From Symbiodinium sp. CCMP2592 (lineage: Eukaryota > Sar > Dinophyceae > Suessiales > Symbiodiniaceae): a DNA stretch of 64,000 bases. The stretch spans positions 124,001-188,000 of the forward strand of contig CAJNDT010004913.1 of NCBI GenBank assembly GCA_905221615.1, given 5' to 3'. Positions 1-9,424 of the stretch are shown here, one piece after another. The first letter of the stretch is position 1, and every line of letters begins with the position of its first letter. A model generated the notes under the pieces. It did not search any database. It was not told the origin of the DNA and saw nothing but the letters and a program-made list of their open reading frames with translations. The translations under genes were made by a program, and so were the position numbers.

Positions 1-85
1 TCAACACCGGGATGGGGTGCAGGACAAAACCTGCACCAAAGAAGCGGCAACAAAGACTGAGAAACGAGTTATCCTGTCTGCCCAC

Positions 86-505
86 CTTGTAGAAATCGAT
101 CTTCACATTCTGCAGTTGCGGAAAGATATCGCCCAGAACTGATCCCACTCGGTTGTACAGCAGTACTTCTAGAATTGGACCCAAAAGGGATCGCAACTTG
201 GCGATGTCGCCTTTGACATCTTTGCGCATCTTTTCTTGTTCTTTACGCATCTTTTCTTGTTCTTGTCTGACAAGTTTGACATCTTTACGCATCTTTTCTT
301 GTTCCTGCAGAACAACCGAAATGCCCAAGAAGTCCCGCACAGAGCGGCGCAAGTCATCTGCAAAGCTGGACCTAGAAACCCTGACCTTCCGGCTGTAGCC
401 TTTTGCCGGCACACCAGCAAACAGCGTTCCCGGCCATGCGGGATGGAACGCCAGCAACGTCCAGACAAGCAGCCACCAGCGGCCCGCGGTCTGCGCAATC
501 GCCAT
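86..505 (-). CDS. First exon of a signal-peptide/transit-peptide coiled-coil protein (partial)
   Basis: The exon starts at an ATG (complement 505-503) and stays open for 140 codons to a GT donor at 85-84. The frame is also open to the window edge, so the donor is inferred. Residues 1-25 form a signal-peptide-like hydrophobic core (WWLLVWTLLAFHP). It is followed by FAGVPA at 29-34 and an S/R/K-rich stretch to about 50. In dinoflagellates a signal peptide followed by a Phe-led basic/Ser region is the usual bipartite plastid-targeting leader, so plastid import is inferred. Residues 65-105 are charged and coiled-coil-like, with EQEKMRK repeated three times. Residues 106-140 look globular. No family is recognised. 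The rest of the gene lies left of the window. A secreted or membrane-anchored protein is the alternative. Confidence 0.6.
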
Positions 506-506
506 G

Positions 507-2262
507 CTTCAGCGGCAAGAACATCTAGCCGAGATCTAGCCTAGATCTAGCTGGTTTTGTTAAACCATGTTATCGAACCTGTTTGCGTGACATCGATGCG
601 ATCTCGGGTTCGAGTTTGGGGTGGAGGTCTCTTTGTGCAACATGTTCTGCCTGAGCACATGCATGTGACTGCTAACGGCAGCCAACGGCAGCGCGTGCAG
701 GTCTGTGTTGCCTTGCGCATTTTTGACATATAGCGACCTGCGCTTTTACGGCAGACCTGGTCAACTGAGCGCACGCTAAACCCCCATAAACCCGCATAAA
801 CCCTTATAAACCCTCAATGGCAACGCGAACATCGCATAGGCCCGTTCCTACTTTGAAGTGCCTCGAGATTGAAGCTCTTCATGGAGTGGGGTTCCAAGTT
901 TAAGGGTTTAGGGTTTAAGTTTAAGCCACCATCACCATCATCATCACCCCCACCAATCATCATCATCATCATCATCATCATCACGAGGTAGCGTCTCTTG
1001 TCGAAGGTCGAGCCCAGGCTTGGGGCTGAAGGAATAGGGGTTCAAGGCCTCAGGTTTCAGGATCTGGAGCTTTTCGGCTTACGGCTTCAAGTCAAGGTTT
1101 AGGGTTTAGGGTTTAGGGCTTACGGCTTCAAGCCAAGGTGTGTAGGCACCAGATGCTGAGAAGACACCACTTCGTCAGCTTTCCTTTCTTCTCCAGCTCC
1201 TGCGGCCGATGTGCAGATGAGGCATGGGGGGCCTACTTAGTTGCGGAGTCAGGGGCTCTAAGAAGAACCTAGCCTGGCATCCACAATGCAGGATTGAAGC
1301 CTTTTGCACTTCGCACTTAAAACAGGCCTGGTACTGTCTTTGGTAAGCCCGCAACCCCAAGCCTTCTAAACCCGAAACTTCTGGGTTGCGTCCTTGAACT
1401 CCGTGATCTCCGCCTGAACCAGGGAGGTGTCTTTCTCAAGCATCTTTGCTTCAAACCGCCTCGACAGAGGCAGATCGAGTTGATGCAGCGGTCGTGGGCT
1501 TAGGGCTCTAAGCTTAAAGGTTTAGGGCTTAGGCTTCTAAGCTTCAAGTTCAGAGTTTGGGGCTTTTGGACAGCGGTTTGGGGTCCGGGTGGTTTGGAAG
1601 TGTAGCTGCAAGGACTGCGCGAGTACCAACTGACAGACTCGCAGTCCAAGCAGTACAACAATACCCATGAGACTTAGCTGCAAGTTGCTAGGGCCCTACA
1701 CTGAACAGTCGTATCCACAGTTGCCTGCAAATTAAATACTTAAACCCGATAAACCCTAAACCAGTACAAAACAGCTGCCTACGAGCGCTCTCCTACATCT
1801 GTAGCCTAGGCTTAACGCCCCCCGACCCATATCCTCAAACACTTGAAGCCCGTCGAAGAATTCTGTATACTATAGGGGCCTTAATAATTAGCATAAGTTT
1901 CTGGGGTATCGCATACAAAAAAAAACAAGGAACCCCCAAAACAGTCTTGGCAATTATTTAGGCCCCTATAGTAGAACCTCTTGCAGTTCCTCAAGCACAA
2001 ACCGCCCTGGGCTTCTGTTCTCTGGCCCAGCAGCTTCTTGCGATTCTTCGCGCGGTTCTCGCGCAGTCGCTGCTTGGCCTGGAAAGGTGGGTCTTTAAAG
2101 GTTTGGGTTTGGGCTGAGGTGTTGAGAGTTAGGCTCTACGGGGCCTTGTCGGGAGTAAGGTTCACGGTTTAGCTCAGGGGGTGTTCTTCATGCAGCCATA
2201 AGACCATAGGTGTGTTGCGCGTTTTAGGTCTAAGGGCGGAACCCTAAACCCTAAACCTGGAG
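507..2262. other. Non-coding spacer with simple and telomere-like repeats
   Basis: No convincing exon was found. The stretch holds a (CAT/TCA)n tract near 935-983, scattered TTTAGGG-type heptamers (about 898-920, 1097-1115, 1496-1560) and a palindromic family C element at 1871-1971. The minus-strand open frames here lack splice signals and protein-like composition. Confidence 0.5.
1871..1971. mobile_element. MITE-like palindrome, family C
   Basis: The ends are inverted copies (TATAGGGGCCTTAATAATTA at the left, ..TTTAGGCCCCTATA at the right) around an AT-rich centre containing ACCCCC/AAGGAACCCCC motifs. The same element recurs at about twenty sites in the window. It has no coding capacity. 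Confidence 0.75.
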
Positions 2263-2906
2263 TTCTTTCGCGCTGATTTTGGAGAAATCGTCTTTTGGAA
2301 CTGAGGATGTGGAGGTGCAGCATGGTGCTGCCCAAGGTGGAGTAAGTCTTGCAGGGTGATGGAAGGTATGTCACATCGTGTCAAGGGTGCTCATACTGTA
2401 GGGGCTTAATAAATCGAATAGAGAATTGGGAGTACCTTATCGTATAGTTATAATAAGGAACCCTGGGAAAAGTACTGGCAATTATTCAGGCTTCTACATT
2501 ACCCTGATAAGGTCCAGCAAGCTTTGTTCGTTGCTACAAGATCCTTTCTGGAAGTTTGCCGCAGGCTCCATGAGGTCGGTATACCCCAGACGTTGCTCTT
2601 AGGGTATGAGGACGGCGAGCTTCCAAGGATCCTGGACCATCCTGTAGTTGGGGAGTACAGTGCACAGCTTCCATGGGCTGCGAATTGCATGGACCGATTG
2701 GCTTCAGAACTTAAGCATGACTGTGCTTCTTGGGCGTTCGGGCCTCTGAGTTCACTGGGACTTCGACGCCCATCCCCTCAATCTTACCTTTGGTTAGTAG
2801 GGAATGGAAGAATGGTAGTAAATGTAGTTAAAATTGTACCCGATTCATCCATTCCCTACTAACCAAAGGTAAGCAATGCGTGAGCTGCATCGGCTTCGAG
2901 AAATGA
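2263..2906 (+). CDS. Small plus-strand gene, two exons, interrupted by a MITE
   Basis: Exon 2263-2341 (one partial plus 26 codons, e.g. FALILEKSSFGTEDVEV) ends at a consensus donor GTAAGT. The second exon starts at 2512 after ..GATAAG, in matching phase, and reads through motifs such as VATRSFLEVCRRLHEVG and ASELKHDCASWAFG. At 2779-2877 a family F element with a CAAT target duplication splits the frame. Without the element and one CAAT copy the frame continues (..RRPSPQ, then CVSCIGFEK) to TGA at 2904-2906. A family C element fills most of the 2342-2511 intron. No family is recognised and the upstream exons were not found. It is the only clear plus-strand host gene here. Confidence 0.5.
2398..2497. 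mobile_element. MITE-like palindrome, family C (inside an intron)
   Basis: The start is GTAGGGGCTTAATAA and the right end is a degenerate ..TTATTCAGGCTTCTAC. It occupies most of the short intron between the plus-strand exons at 2263-2341 and 2512, ending about 14 nt before the acceptor. Confidence 0.65.
2783..2873. mobile_element. MITE, family F, with CAAT target duplication
   Basis: Its terminal inverted repeats are CTTACCTTTGGTTAGTAGGG and its complement. It is flanked by CAAT at 2779-2782 and 2874-2877. It lies inside the coding exon of the plus-strand gene. Removing it with one CAAT restores the reading frame. Confidence 0.85.
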
Positions 2907-4267
2907 CGTTCCGGAAACTCACACTTTAGCTACGTTGCCGTCTTGTTCTTCCTGCTCCGATTCTGTTACACATTGTTGTTCGCTGTGGAGTTGTTGCATA
3001 ACTTTGAAGTTGCAGAAAGCTCGGAAACCAGCAGAAGCAACAACCCCACGACACAAATTAGATACATTCCCGCAGCCGTTGATTGAAATCCATGCAACTG
3101 GACCCAAACCCCAACGTCCCTCGACTGCGCCTTCTTCCTATCCGCTTCTGCGGGGTGCAAGATCTTCTTGCCGCCTCCATGGCAGTGTGTTTGGGACTGC
3201 AAGGTCTTCATTTGGGGAGCGCAGGGGCGGGTCCGTGTAGGGGTTGGGGCTCACAGGTTACGAGGTGCTATGAGGTTTGCGGACGAAGGTTTGAGCACTT
3301 TCGGGTCGTCGGTGTTGGGGAACAAAGCATGGTAGTTGAACGAAGCACACAGGCCTTCCAGCAGAGAAGACTTGAGCTTGAGAGTGGGTGATGGCTGGTC
3401 TTTTCCGGAGCACTTAGCATCTCGTGGAATGCATTCCGCCGAAAAGCTTAGGGTTTAGGGTTTAGGGTTTCGGGTTTAGGGGTGGTGAAGTGAAATGGTC
3501 TGGATCCTTCGAGGAGGTGCAATTACATCATGAATGATCCGATGGACTTCGAGGAATCATTCGTGTGATACCCAACCAGCACCCGCCATCACATGGCGTG
3601 CGCTCTTGAGGTCACACTCACTCATAGTCTAATTATTGTGGTTTTGGTACAACCGATCTTGCTTGTAGCTATACCCCTGATCTTATGAATCGTCTTGAAG
3701 GCCTGCTTCCCTAAGCTTTGGAATAAAGCCTCCAGCACCTGAAGCCCGAAACAATGAGTTTTAATCAGTCAGAAAACACTTGCCTGCGTCATGGAGCACC
3801 GCCTTCTTTGACCTTCCATGATAGCTCTTCTGTGGTCTTGGGACTAGACTAGACACGCATCTCACTTAAGATGGATAGGATATGACGGCTTTAGTGTATA
3901 TTTCCGTGTAAGCATACACAGTGTGCATAGTCAACTCCTGTATGTATATATGTATGTATGTATGTATATATGCAGAGAGATAGAAAAGGGTTTCGCGGGC
4001 ACATTATACTACAATTATAATAAGGACCCACCCCCCCGAACGTTATCGACAATTACTTAGGCCGCTATAGTATATGCTCCTAAGCTCCTCTAATGGTACG
4101 AAACAGATGTGGACATCCCAAGCAGTGGACGCAGAGGGCCCGAAAGCCCAAAACCGACGGCAAAGCCATGCCAGCGAGACTTGCCCATCTCTCAAGCAAT
4201 CGGCGGCAGCTCCTCCACGGTCTCTTGGGCGGTGGCGGGTTGGGCTGTTGCGCGACGGTGGGCTTTA

Positions 4268-4358
4268 CTTACCTTCGGTTAGTAGGGAATGGAGGAATGG
4301 GGTATAACTATAACTACTATTACTACCATTCTTCCATTCCCCACTATCCAAGCGTAAG
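4268..4358. mobile_element. MITE, family F, with TTTA target duplication
   Basis: Its termini are CTTACC..GGTTAG and the complementary ..CTATCCAAGCGTAAG. It is flanked by TTTA at 4264-4267 and 4359-4362. The centre is AT-rich (ATAACTATAACTACTATTAC). Confidence 0.85.
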
Positions 4359-4647
4359 TTTAGGGTCCAAGGGACTTCTGGCTTGGAAGAAAGCCTGCAG
4401 GCAACACATGTGGAAACCTTCTGCAAAGCCCACGAAACCCCAAAAATCCAAAACCTTGGAACCCCAAATGCTGAAATACCCCACTAGGGCCCTAAACCCC
4501 AATGCCGCAAGCAACCTAGCCGAAGACTCAGTCGAGCCAGTTTGGAAGACGTCGTGTGTAGGTGTACATAGACCTTGAACCTTGCAATCCCTCAACAGCA
4601 GTGGACTGTGGAGGCGCCAGAAGGCCGGGGACCTGGTATGCAGCCTA

Positions 4648-4771
4648 CTTAGAGGATCATGGGACTTAGTATATAAGTAGGTTATAACTGGGGTTATAAG
4701 TCCCCTAAGTGGGGTTATCCTAATTATAACCTACTTATAACCTTACTTACTAAGTCCCATGAGCCTTCAAG
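4648..4771. mobile_element. MITE, family A, TA target site
   Basis: This is a near-perfect palindrome from CTTAGAGGATCATGGGACTT to ..TCCCATGAGCCTTCAAG, flanked by TA on both sides. The inner arms repeat AGGTTATAA / TTATAACCT. TA flanks are what Tc1/mariner-type transposition leaves. Confidence 0.85.
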
Positions 4772-4833
4772 TAAAGAAGAAAACCAACATGCGAAGAATG
4801 CATAAGGCGAGTATTGAATATTGGGCGACCTAG

Positions 4834-4920
4834 ACCCGAGGTGATGCCCAAGTCCTGCGACAAGCGATCCGGAAACTCAAAGAAACATCGCCAAAGGGCA
4901 CTGTTCCGTTTGGCAACTGT
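4834..4920 (-). CDS. Possible single exon, function unknown
   Basis: On the minus strand this stretch reads FFEFPDRLSQDLGITSGLG in one frame, with an AG (TTTGAG) before FPDR and a GT after TSG. The plus strand also has an open frame over it, so strand choice rests only on protein-like composition and the general minus-strand gene orientation. No family is recognised. Confidence 0.25.
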
Positions 4921-5142
4921 CAGATTTTATTGTAAGTTACAGGGTTTTACAAGGTTGAGGCGTAGTGCTGCAGGGTTAGCGGTGAGTATAGGGCTGGCAG
5001 GGTCAGGGTCTGCACGTCTGAAATGTTAAGAGCTCCTGACGAGTTTTGATGTAGTTTCGGATCCTCGATGCCTGGGTACCAGGTGTGTGCGTGCCTTGAT
5101 GAACTACTCATGCTGCTTCCGGGCTTAAGTAGAACATGAAAT

Positions 5143-5255
5143 CTAAGGCTTGAGACCTTCATGCCGCGCAGCCGTGGGCACATCCAAGATGAAGTTCAGC
5201 TTGCTGCAGCATGCCCACTTCTTAGTGCGCTCGCTGAGCACGTGCATATGCACGG
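5143..5255 (-). CDS. C-terminal exon of a minus-strand gene
   Basis: From an AG acceptor (CCTGAAG) the frame reads 36 codons to TAG at 5145-5143. Motifs include HVLSERTKKWACCSK and LNFILDVPTAARHEGLKP at the end. Composition is strongly protein-like. The overlapping plus-strand frame is less so. The exon starts with two bases of a split codon, so it needs an upstream exon that I could not identify. No family is recognised. Confidence 0.5.
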
Positions 5256-5754
5256 CTTCAGGCCGGTGTGCAAGCGATTGTCCATATCAAGTCTGATGTT
5301 GAACCCGTGCTGTAAACATATAGCTTTCCCGAAAGCCCCATATGCCATGTGCCATTAAGGACTGCGCATCATAATTCAAGATATTTACTAAGTTGACATC
5401 TACTGCCTATTTGAGAGGTATAGGATCTCTTACTGTAAACCCTAAGCGTGCTGCCTCCTCATATAATCAGGCGGCACGACTGCCTGCGCAGTTTAGCGAC
5501 TGGGTGGAAAGTGATTTCTGTGGAAAAGGCGACAGTGATCCGAACCCTACATTTCCGACACTGACACGAGCCGAACCATAAGGATTGTGCAAATTGGAGG
5601 TGGCCCTTTTTACTGGGACATCGCACCTCTTCGGTTGCTTCACGGTACGGGGTTTTGGGTTTACAGCAGAGGCTGGAACATTGGAAGCACGTGCAGGGGT
5701 GTTTTAAGCCTGGACTAGCGGCACAGGTCAGCAAACTACCCTCGTAGGTGGGTA

Positions 5755-5846
5755 CTTTGAGGTTCATGGGTAGCTATAACTAGGGTTATAAGTCCCCTAC
5801 CATGCGTTACTTATAACCCCATTTTTACTGCCCATGGACATCCAAG
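5755..5846. mobile_element. MITE, family A (short), TA target site
   Basis: The ends are CTTTGAGGTTCATGGG and ..CCCATGGACATCCAAG, flanked by TA. The interior is shortened relative to other family A copies but keeps the TTATAAGTCCCCTA core. Confidence 0.7.
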
Positions 5847-5851
5847 TAGAT

Positions 5852-5855
5852 GAGT

Positions 5856-5894
<39 letters not shown>
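5852..5894. repeat. (TG)n microsatellite
   Basis: About 20 TG units in a row, with one internal TTT interruption. Confidence 0.95.
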
Positions 5895-5896
<2 letters not shown>

Positions 5897-6171
5897 GGTC
5901 ACGCCCTTTTTTGCTCCTCTGCCTCGCTCCTGACTGCCGGGATCGCTCCCAGCGGAGCACGCCGCTACGTGAGAGAAGATATGTGCACCAAAGGGCTGAG
6001 ATGCTGGGCTTGTGTTAGGGATTTTTAGGTGTTTAGGGAGTGGAGTTTAGGTTTAGGTTGTAGCATATCTGGCCGGCACGTGCGCGCTGACATAGCTTGA
6101 AGGCTAGATGCATGCTTTGAAGACTTCTGTCACGGCCTCATGGTCGGTCTTATGATGAAAGCTTGAAGTGC

Positions 6172-6488
6172 CTACTTCTTCAAAGACAGCCGCTTGATTT
6201 CCTCAGCCATGCAGCCGTTTGCCGCCTTCGGAACACTGATGGGCACCTGACTGCAAGTCGAAACGCTGCAGGTCCATGCCAGAACCATCGCCCCAAAGCG
6301 CAGCAACAAGTGAAGACCGCGAAGCTAACATAGTGAACTACCAAAACTATTTGACTTCATTCAGGCCCGAACTCGAGGGGCCGGGTAAGAGAGACAGCCC
6401 CGACACACTCTACTCTTAACCATGGCCTTGCCCATCAGGTTCACGGCTTCCAGCGTGTAGGTCTGCGTGTCGACCTCGGCACGTAAGG
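6172..6488 (-). CDS. Last two exons of a minus-strand gene
   Basis: Exon 6488-6421 follows an AG acceptor (CTTCAG) and reads LRAEVDTQTYTLEAVNLMG before a GT donor (GTTAAG). Exon 6246-6172 follows ..CAGTCAG, reads VPISVPKAANGCMAEEIKRL and ends SLKK-stop (TAG 6174-6172). Both junctions are phase 0, so the two parts join cleanly across a 174-nt intron. No family is recognised. Upstream exons were not found. Confidence 0.55.
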
Positions 6489-6723
6489 CTGAAGGACCGG
6501 ACTCTGAATCCTACTTCCTCAATTCTTTAGGTCTCGAACTCAAACGATGACCAAAATTCCTCGTTCCCTTAAGCCTGAATCCAAAATCCTAAATCGAATT
6601 GAGCTTGGGCTTTGTCTCTTGAAACATGACAGTTTGAGCTTCGAACTTTCCACACCAGTCGGACTCCCCATACGGAGCACTACAACTGCGAGACGAACTC
6701 CCTGAAACCGAAATTAACTCATC

Positions 6724-6867
6724 GGGACTCATAGGGATCCTTAGGGGTGTAGGGGGAGGGGGGGTAGGGGGCCTTAAGGCCCATAATAAGGACTAATAAG
6801 GCCTCTTTAAGGAAATATAGTCCCCTACACCCCTCCCCCCTACACCCCTAAGGATCCCTATGAGGAA
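6724..6867. mobile_element. Long perfect-arm palindrome (family N)
   Basis: The left arm CTCATAGGGATCCTTAGGGG, followed by a TGTAGGGGGAGGGGG run, is mirrored at the right (..CTACACCCCTAAGGATCCCT). The arms are more than 40 nt and the loop is AT-rich. One copy was seen. Confidence 0.75.
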
Positions 6868-6916
6868 TCGAAAGCCTAGAGTCTGCACCCTTGAAGCCTG
6901 GAACTCGAACCCCTGA

Positions 6917-7290
6917 TTTAGGGGCCTTAATGATTAGAATGGGGCTAGGGTTCCTTTAATGGGCTCTACAAGGGATCTACAGTAGGGTTCTATAATATAG
7001 GGACCTTAGTAATTAGAATAGGGTTTTGGGGCCCATTATACTATATCTACAATACGGAACCCCCAACATAGTACAGGTAATTATTGAGGCCCCTATATTA
7101 CGCGCTACAGCTAGGCCCAAAACATTAAAATAGGGGCTTTACTATTATAGTTATAGCAAGGAACCGCCACAATAGTATTGGTTCCTATTTTAGTCATTAG
7201 AACAAGGTTGTCGGACCCACTCTATTAAAGATATAGTAAGGAGCCCACCACAACAGTATTGGTCACCATTTTAGGCCCCGGTACTATATA
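6917..7290. mobile_element. Cluster of family C elements
   Basis: Three adjacent or nested family C copies (about 6917-7096, 7118-7195, 7190-7290). Each has ..GGGGCCTTAA or a degraded version, a TTATACTATA/TTATAGTAAGG core and AGGCCCC ends. One copy contains the module GGCTCTACAAGGGATCTACA, which is also inserted in other families. Confidence 0.65.
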
Positions 7291-7927
7291 ACTCCGCACC
7301 CAGAAAGTGCCAAAGGCCCCACCTCACTCACGCCAGGGATGGCTCGAAGGGCCTCCAGGAACTGCGCCTGCAGGTGTGGAACGCTCTTCAGAATTACAGC
7401 GTGTTGTGGTGGTTGTTATTGTTCTTGTTGCTGTTGCTGTTGCTATTGAAGTTGTTGTTGTTGCTGTTGTTGTTGGTTCATTTTCCAACTGCGTGTTTAG
7501 GGCTTGCGGTTTAGGGGTTTAGGGTTTGGAGGTGTGCGGGTCTATGGTTTAGGGCGAAGCGGCGAAGCCCAAAGAATCTGAACTCTGAACCCCGACAGCT
7601 TGAGCCGCAGAACACCCAACTGTTTTCAGTTTTCAGGCCTTGAGCCGCGCGCCATCCGACTGTACTTGTGCTTTGCGGATGACTACGTGGCAGAGGAAAG
7701 CATCTAAGCTCAAAGCTTAGAGATTTAGGTAAGGCACAGAATAACCCTAAAACTTTGCAGCCCTTGCCCTCCAAACCCCAAACGGAAGGGGTTAACTATC
7801 AGAGTAGCCTATGCTACTTTTCAGGAAAAGGTCAGGTTTATAAACCTCTGTCTTCCCGAACCCCCAAGTCCTACTTCCCAATCTTATGCGCGTAATTTTC
7901 CAAGGCCTCCTCTGGCCCTAAACCCTA

Positions 7928-8047
7928 CTTGAAGGCTCATGGGACTTAGTAAGTAAGGTTATAAGTAGGTTATAATTAGGATAACCCCACTTAGGGAACT
8001 TATAACCCCAGTTATAACCTACTTACTAAGTCCCATGATCCTCTAAG
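7928..8047. mobile_element. MITE, family A, TA target site
   Basis: A full-length palindrome from CTTGAAGGCTCATGGGACTT to ..CCCATGATCCTCTAAG, flanked by TA. A second, half-length copy of the right arm follows at about 8121-8151. Confidence 0.85.
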
Positions 8048-8259
8048 TAGACCCGAAACCCTAAACCCTATACTTCCCTTTAAGGAACCCTATAGATCCC
8101 TTTAAGGAGCCCTTTAAGGAACCTACTTACTAAGTCCCATGATCCTCTAAGTAACCCCTCAGCGTCCTAGAACCAGTCAACAGTCCCTCCACCAAACCCC
8201 TACAGCTTTGCACCCTGAATCTATGGGCCCCAAGCAAAAACACCCAAGCACATAATAAG

Positions 8260-8377
8260 AGGGGCCTTAATAATTAGAATAGGGTTTGGGGGTATGTTAT
8301 ACTATAGACAATAGCTATAATAAGAAGCCCCCATCCAAAAAAGAAATAGTATTCGTAATTATTCAGGCCCCTAGTAT
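8260..8377. mobile_element. MITE-like palindrome, family C
   Basis: The ends are AGGGGCCTTAATAATTAGAA and ..TTATTCAGGCCCCTAG, with a TTATACTATA core. Confidence 0.75.
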
Positions 8378-8857
8378 AGAACCCTACTTGAGATCCCTTG
8401 TAGACCCCTTTAAGGATCCCTTTAAAGGGAACCCTATTTTTTCTATAGTAACCCAGAATCCTCCAAGCGTCAACTCTCTCAAAGACCGACCTCAGGCTCG
8501 AAGTTCGTCTTCTCCCACCTCAGCTAGGTTTAGGGTTTAGGGTTTAGGGTTAGTTCTGCCTTCCCAAGTCCTCACTAGAAGGGCCGAAGGGTTTAGGGTT
8601 CCTCTTATAATATTTAGATATACATAGCCCTTATCTTCCGGCCAGAACTTATAATTTGAGACTGTAGTGGCATGAGGTCTCGGGTCAAAGGTTTCGCAAG
8701 TAATTCGAAGGCGTACAGGTTTTAGGGCCATTTTAGGGTGCGCAACCAAAAAGAGACCATCAGATTGTGTGCCCGTTTGCCTGATTTCTGTCACGGAATT
8801 GCTCCACTCTCCTCAACCCGGTAGGCCCCAAACCCCAAACATTCCCACTAGTGCCTC

Positions 8858-9424
8858 CTACTTCATTGAGGAAGTGTCAACCTCCACCCTCTTTCTGCTG
8901 CCCAGGGGCTCCTGAAACTTGTCCTGTGGAAGCTTGATGATGATCTGCAGGCATTCGGATGAGATGTTCGGGCTGTCCTACTTAGAGGATCATGGGACTT
9001 AGTAAGTAGGTTATAACTGGGGTTATAAGTCCCCTAAGTGGTGTTATCCTAATTATAACCTACTTATAACCTTACTTACTAAGTCCCATGAGCCTTCAAG
9101 TAGACTCTCGACCCGAACAGCCAAAACGTGAAATCCTGAAACCTACATTCTGAAGCCTGAACCACCGCTCTGAGCTACTGGACTATAAAGTAAAAGCCAG
9201 AAAGTTGGAATATGATTATCCTAAACCCTCTATGGTAAATTCTAAGGTATCCTACCCTGAAACCATATTCCAACTTTCTGGAGTTCCCTTTAGGGCTTCA
9301 GGCACGTGGGTTATGGGAAAGCATAAGGCTTAAGCTATTCGGACCAGGCAGACCTACATGGTCAACATAAGAAGTCCACCCCAGCTGCACTTGGCAGATG
9401 TTGGACATCAACTGAGTCATGAGC
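8858..9424 (-). CDS. Last two exons of the 14.6-8.9 kb gene
   Basis: Exon 9424-9358 (LMTQLMSNICQVQLGWTSY; acceptor CGACAG, donor GTAGGT) joins in phase to exon 8977-8858, which reads ISSECLQIIIKLPQDKFQE and ends in VEVDTSSMK-stop. The intron's last bases, TAG at 8980-8978, are the TA target site of a family A MITE plus the next base. The splice acceptor therefore lies exactly at the element's edge. Family G and family A palindromes make up most of this 380-nt intron. Confidence 0.6.

Larger units (their letters stand above)
2907..4830. other. Spacer with repeats; no well-supported gene
   Basis: It contains TTTAGGG repeats (3445-3480), a GTAT/TATG microsatellite (3940-3975), a partial family C element (about 4001-4072), a family F element (4268-4358) and a family A element (4648-4771). 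Plus-strand segments at 3110-3220 (PRLRLLPIRFCGVQDLL) and 4100-4260 read like protein in places but have no supporting splice phase. They are left unassigned. Confidence 0.4.
6490..8857. other. Spacer dominated by MITEs and telomere-like motifs
   Basis: Apart from the palindromes listed separately, it contains TTTAGGG repeats at 7496-7530 and 8527-8555, and a GTT/GCT microsatellite (7405-7480). A short segment at 7630-7692 reads as protein on both strands (plus RAIRLYLCFADDYVAEES) and is left unassigned. Confidence 0.4.

Noticed and set aside
7630..7692. Short protein-like stretch on both strands
   Set aside because: Plus reads RAIRLYLCFADDYVAEES and minus reads VIRKAQVQSDGARLKA before a stop. 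Neither has a phase-matched neighbour.
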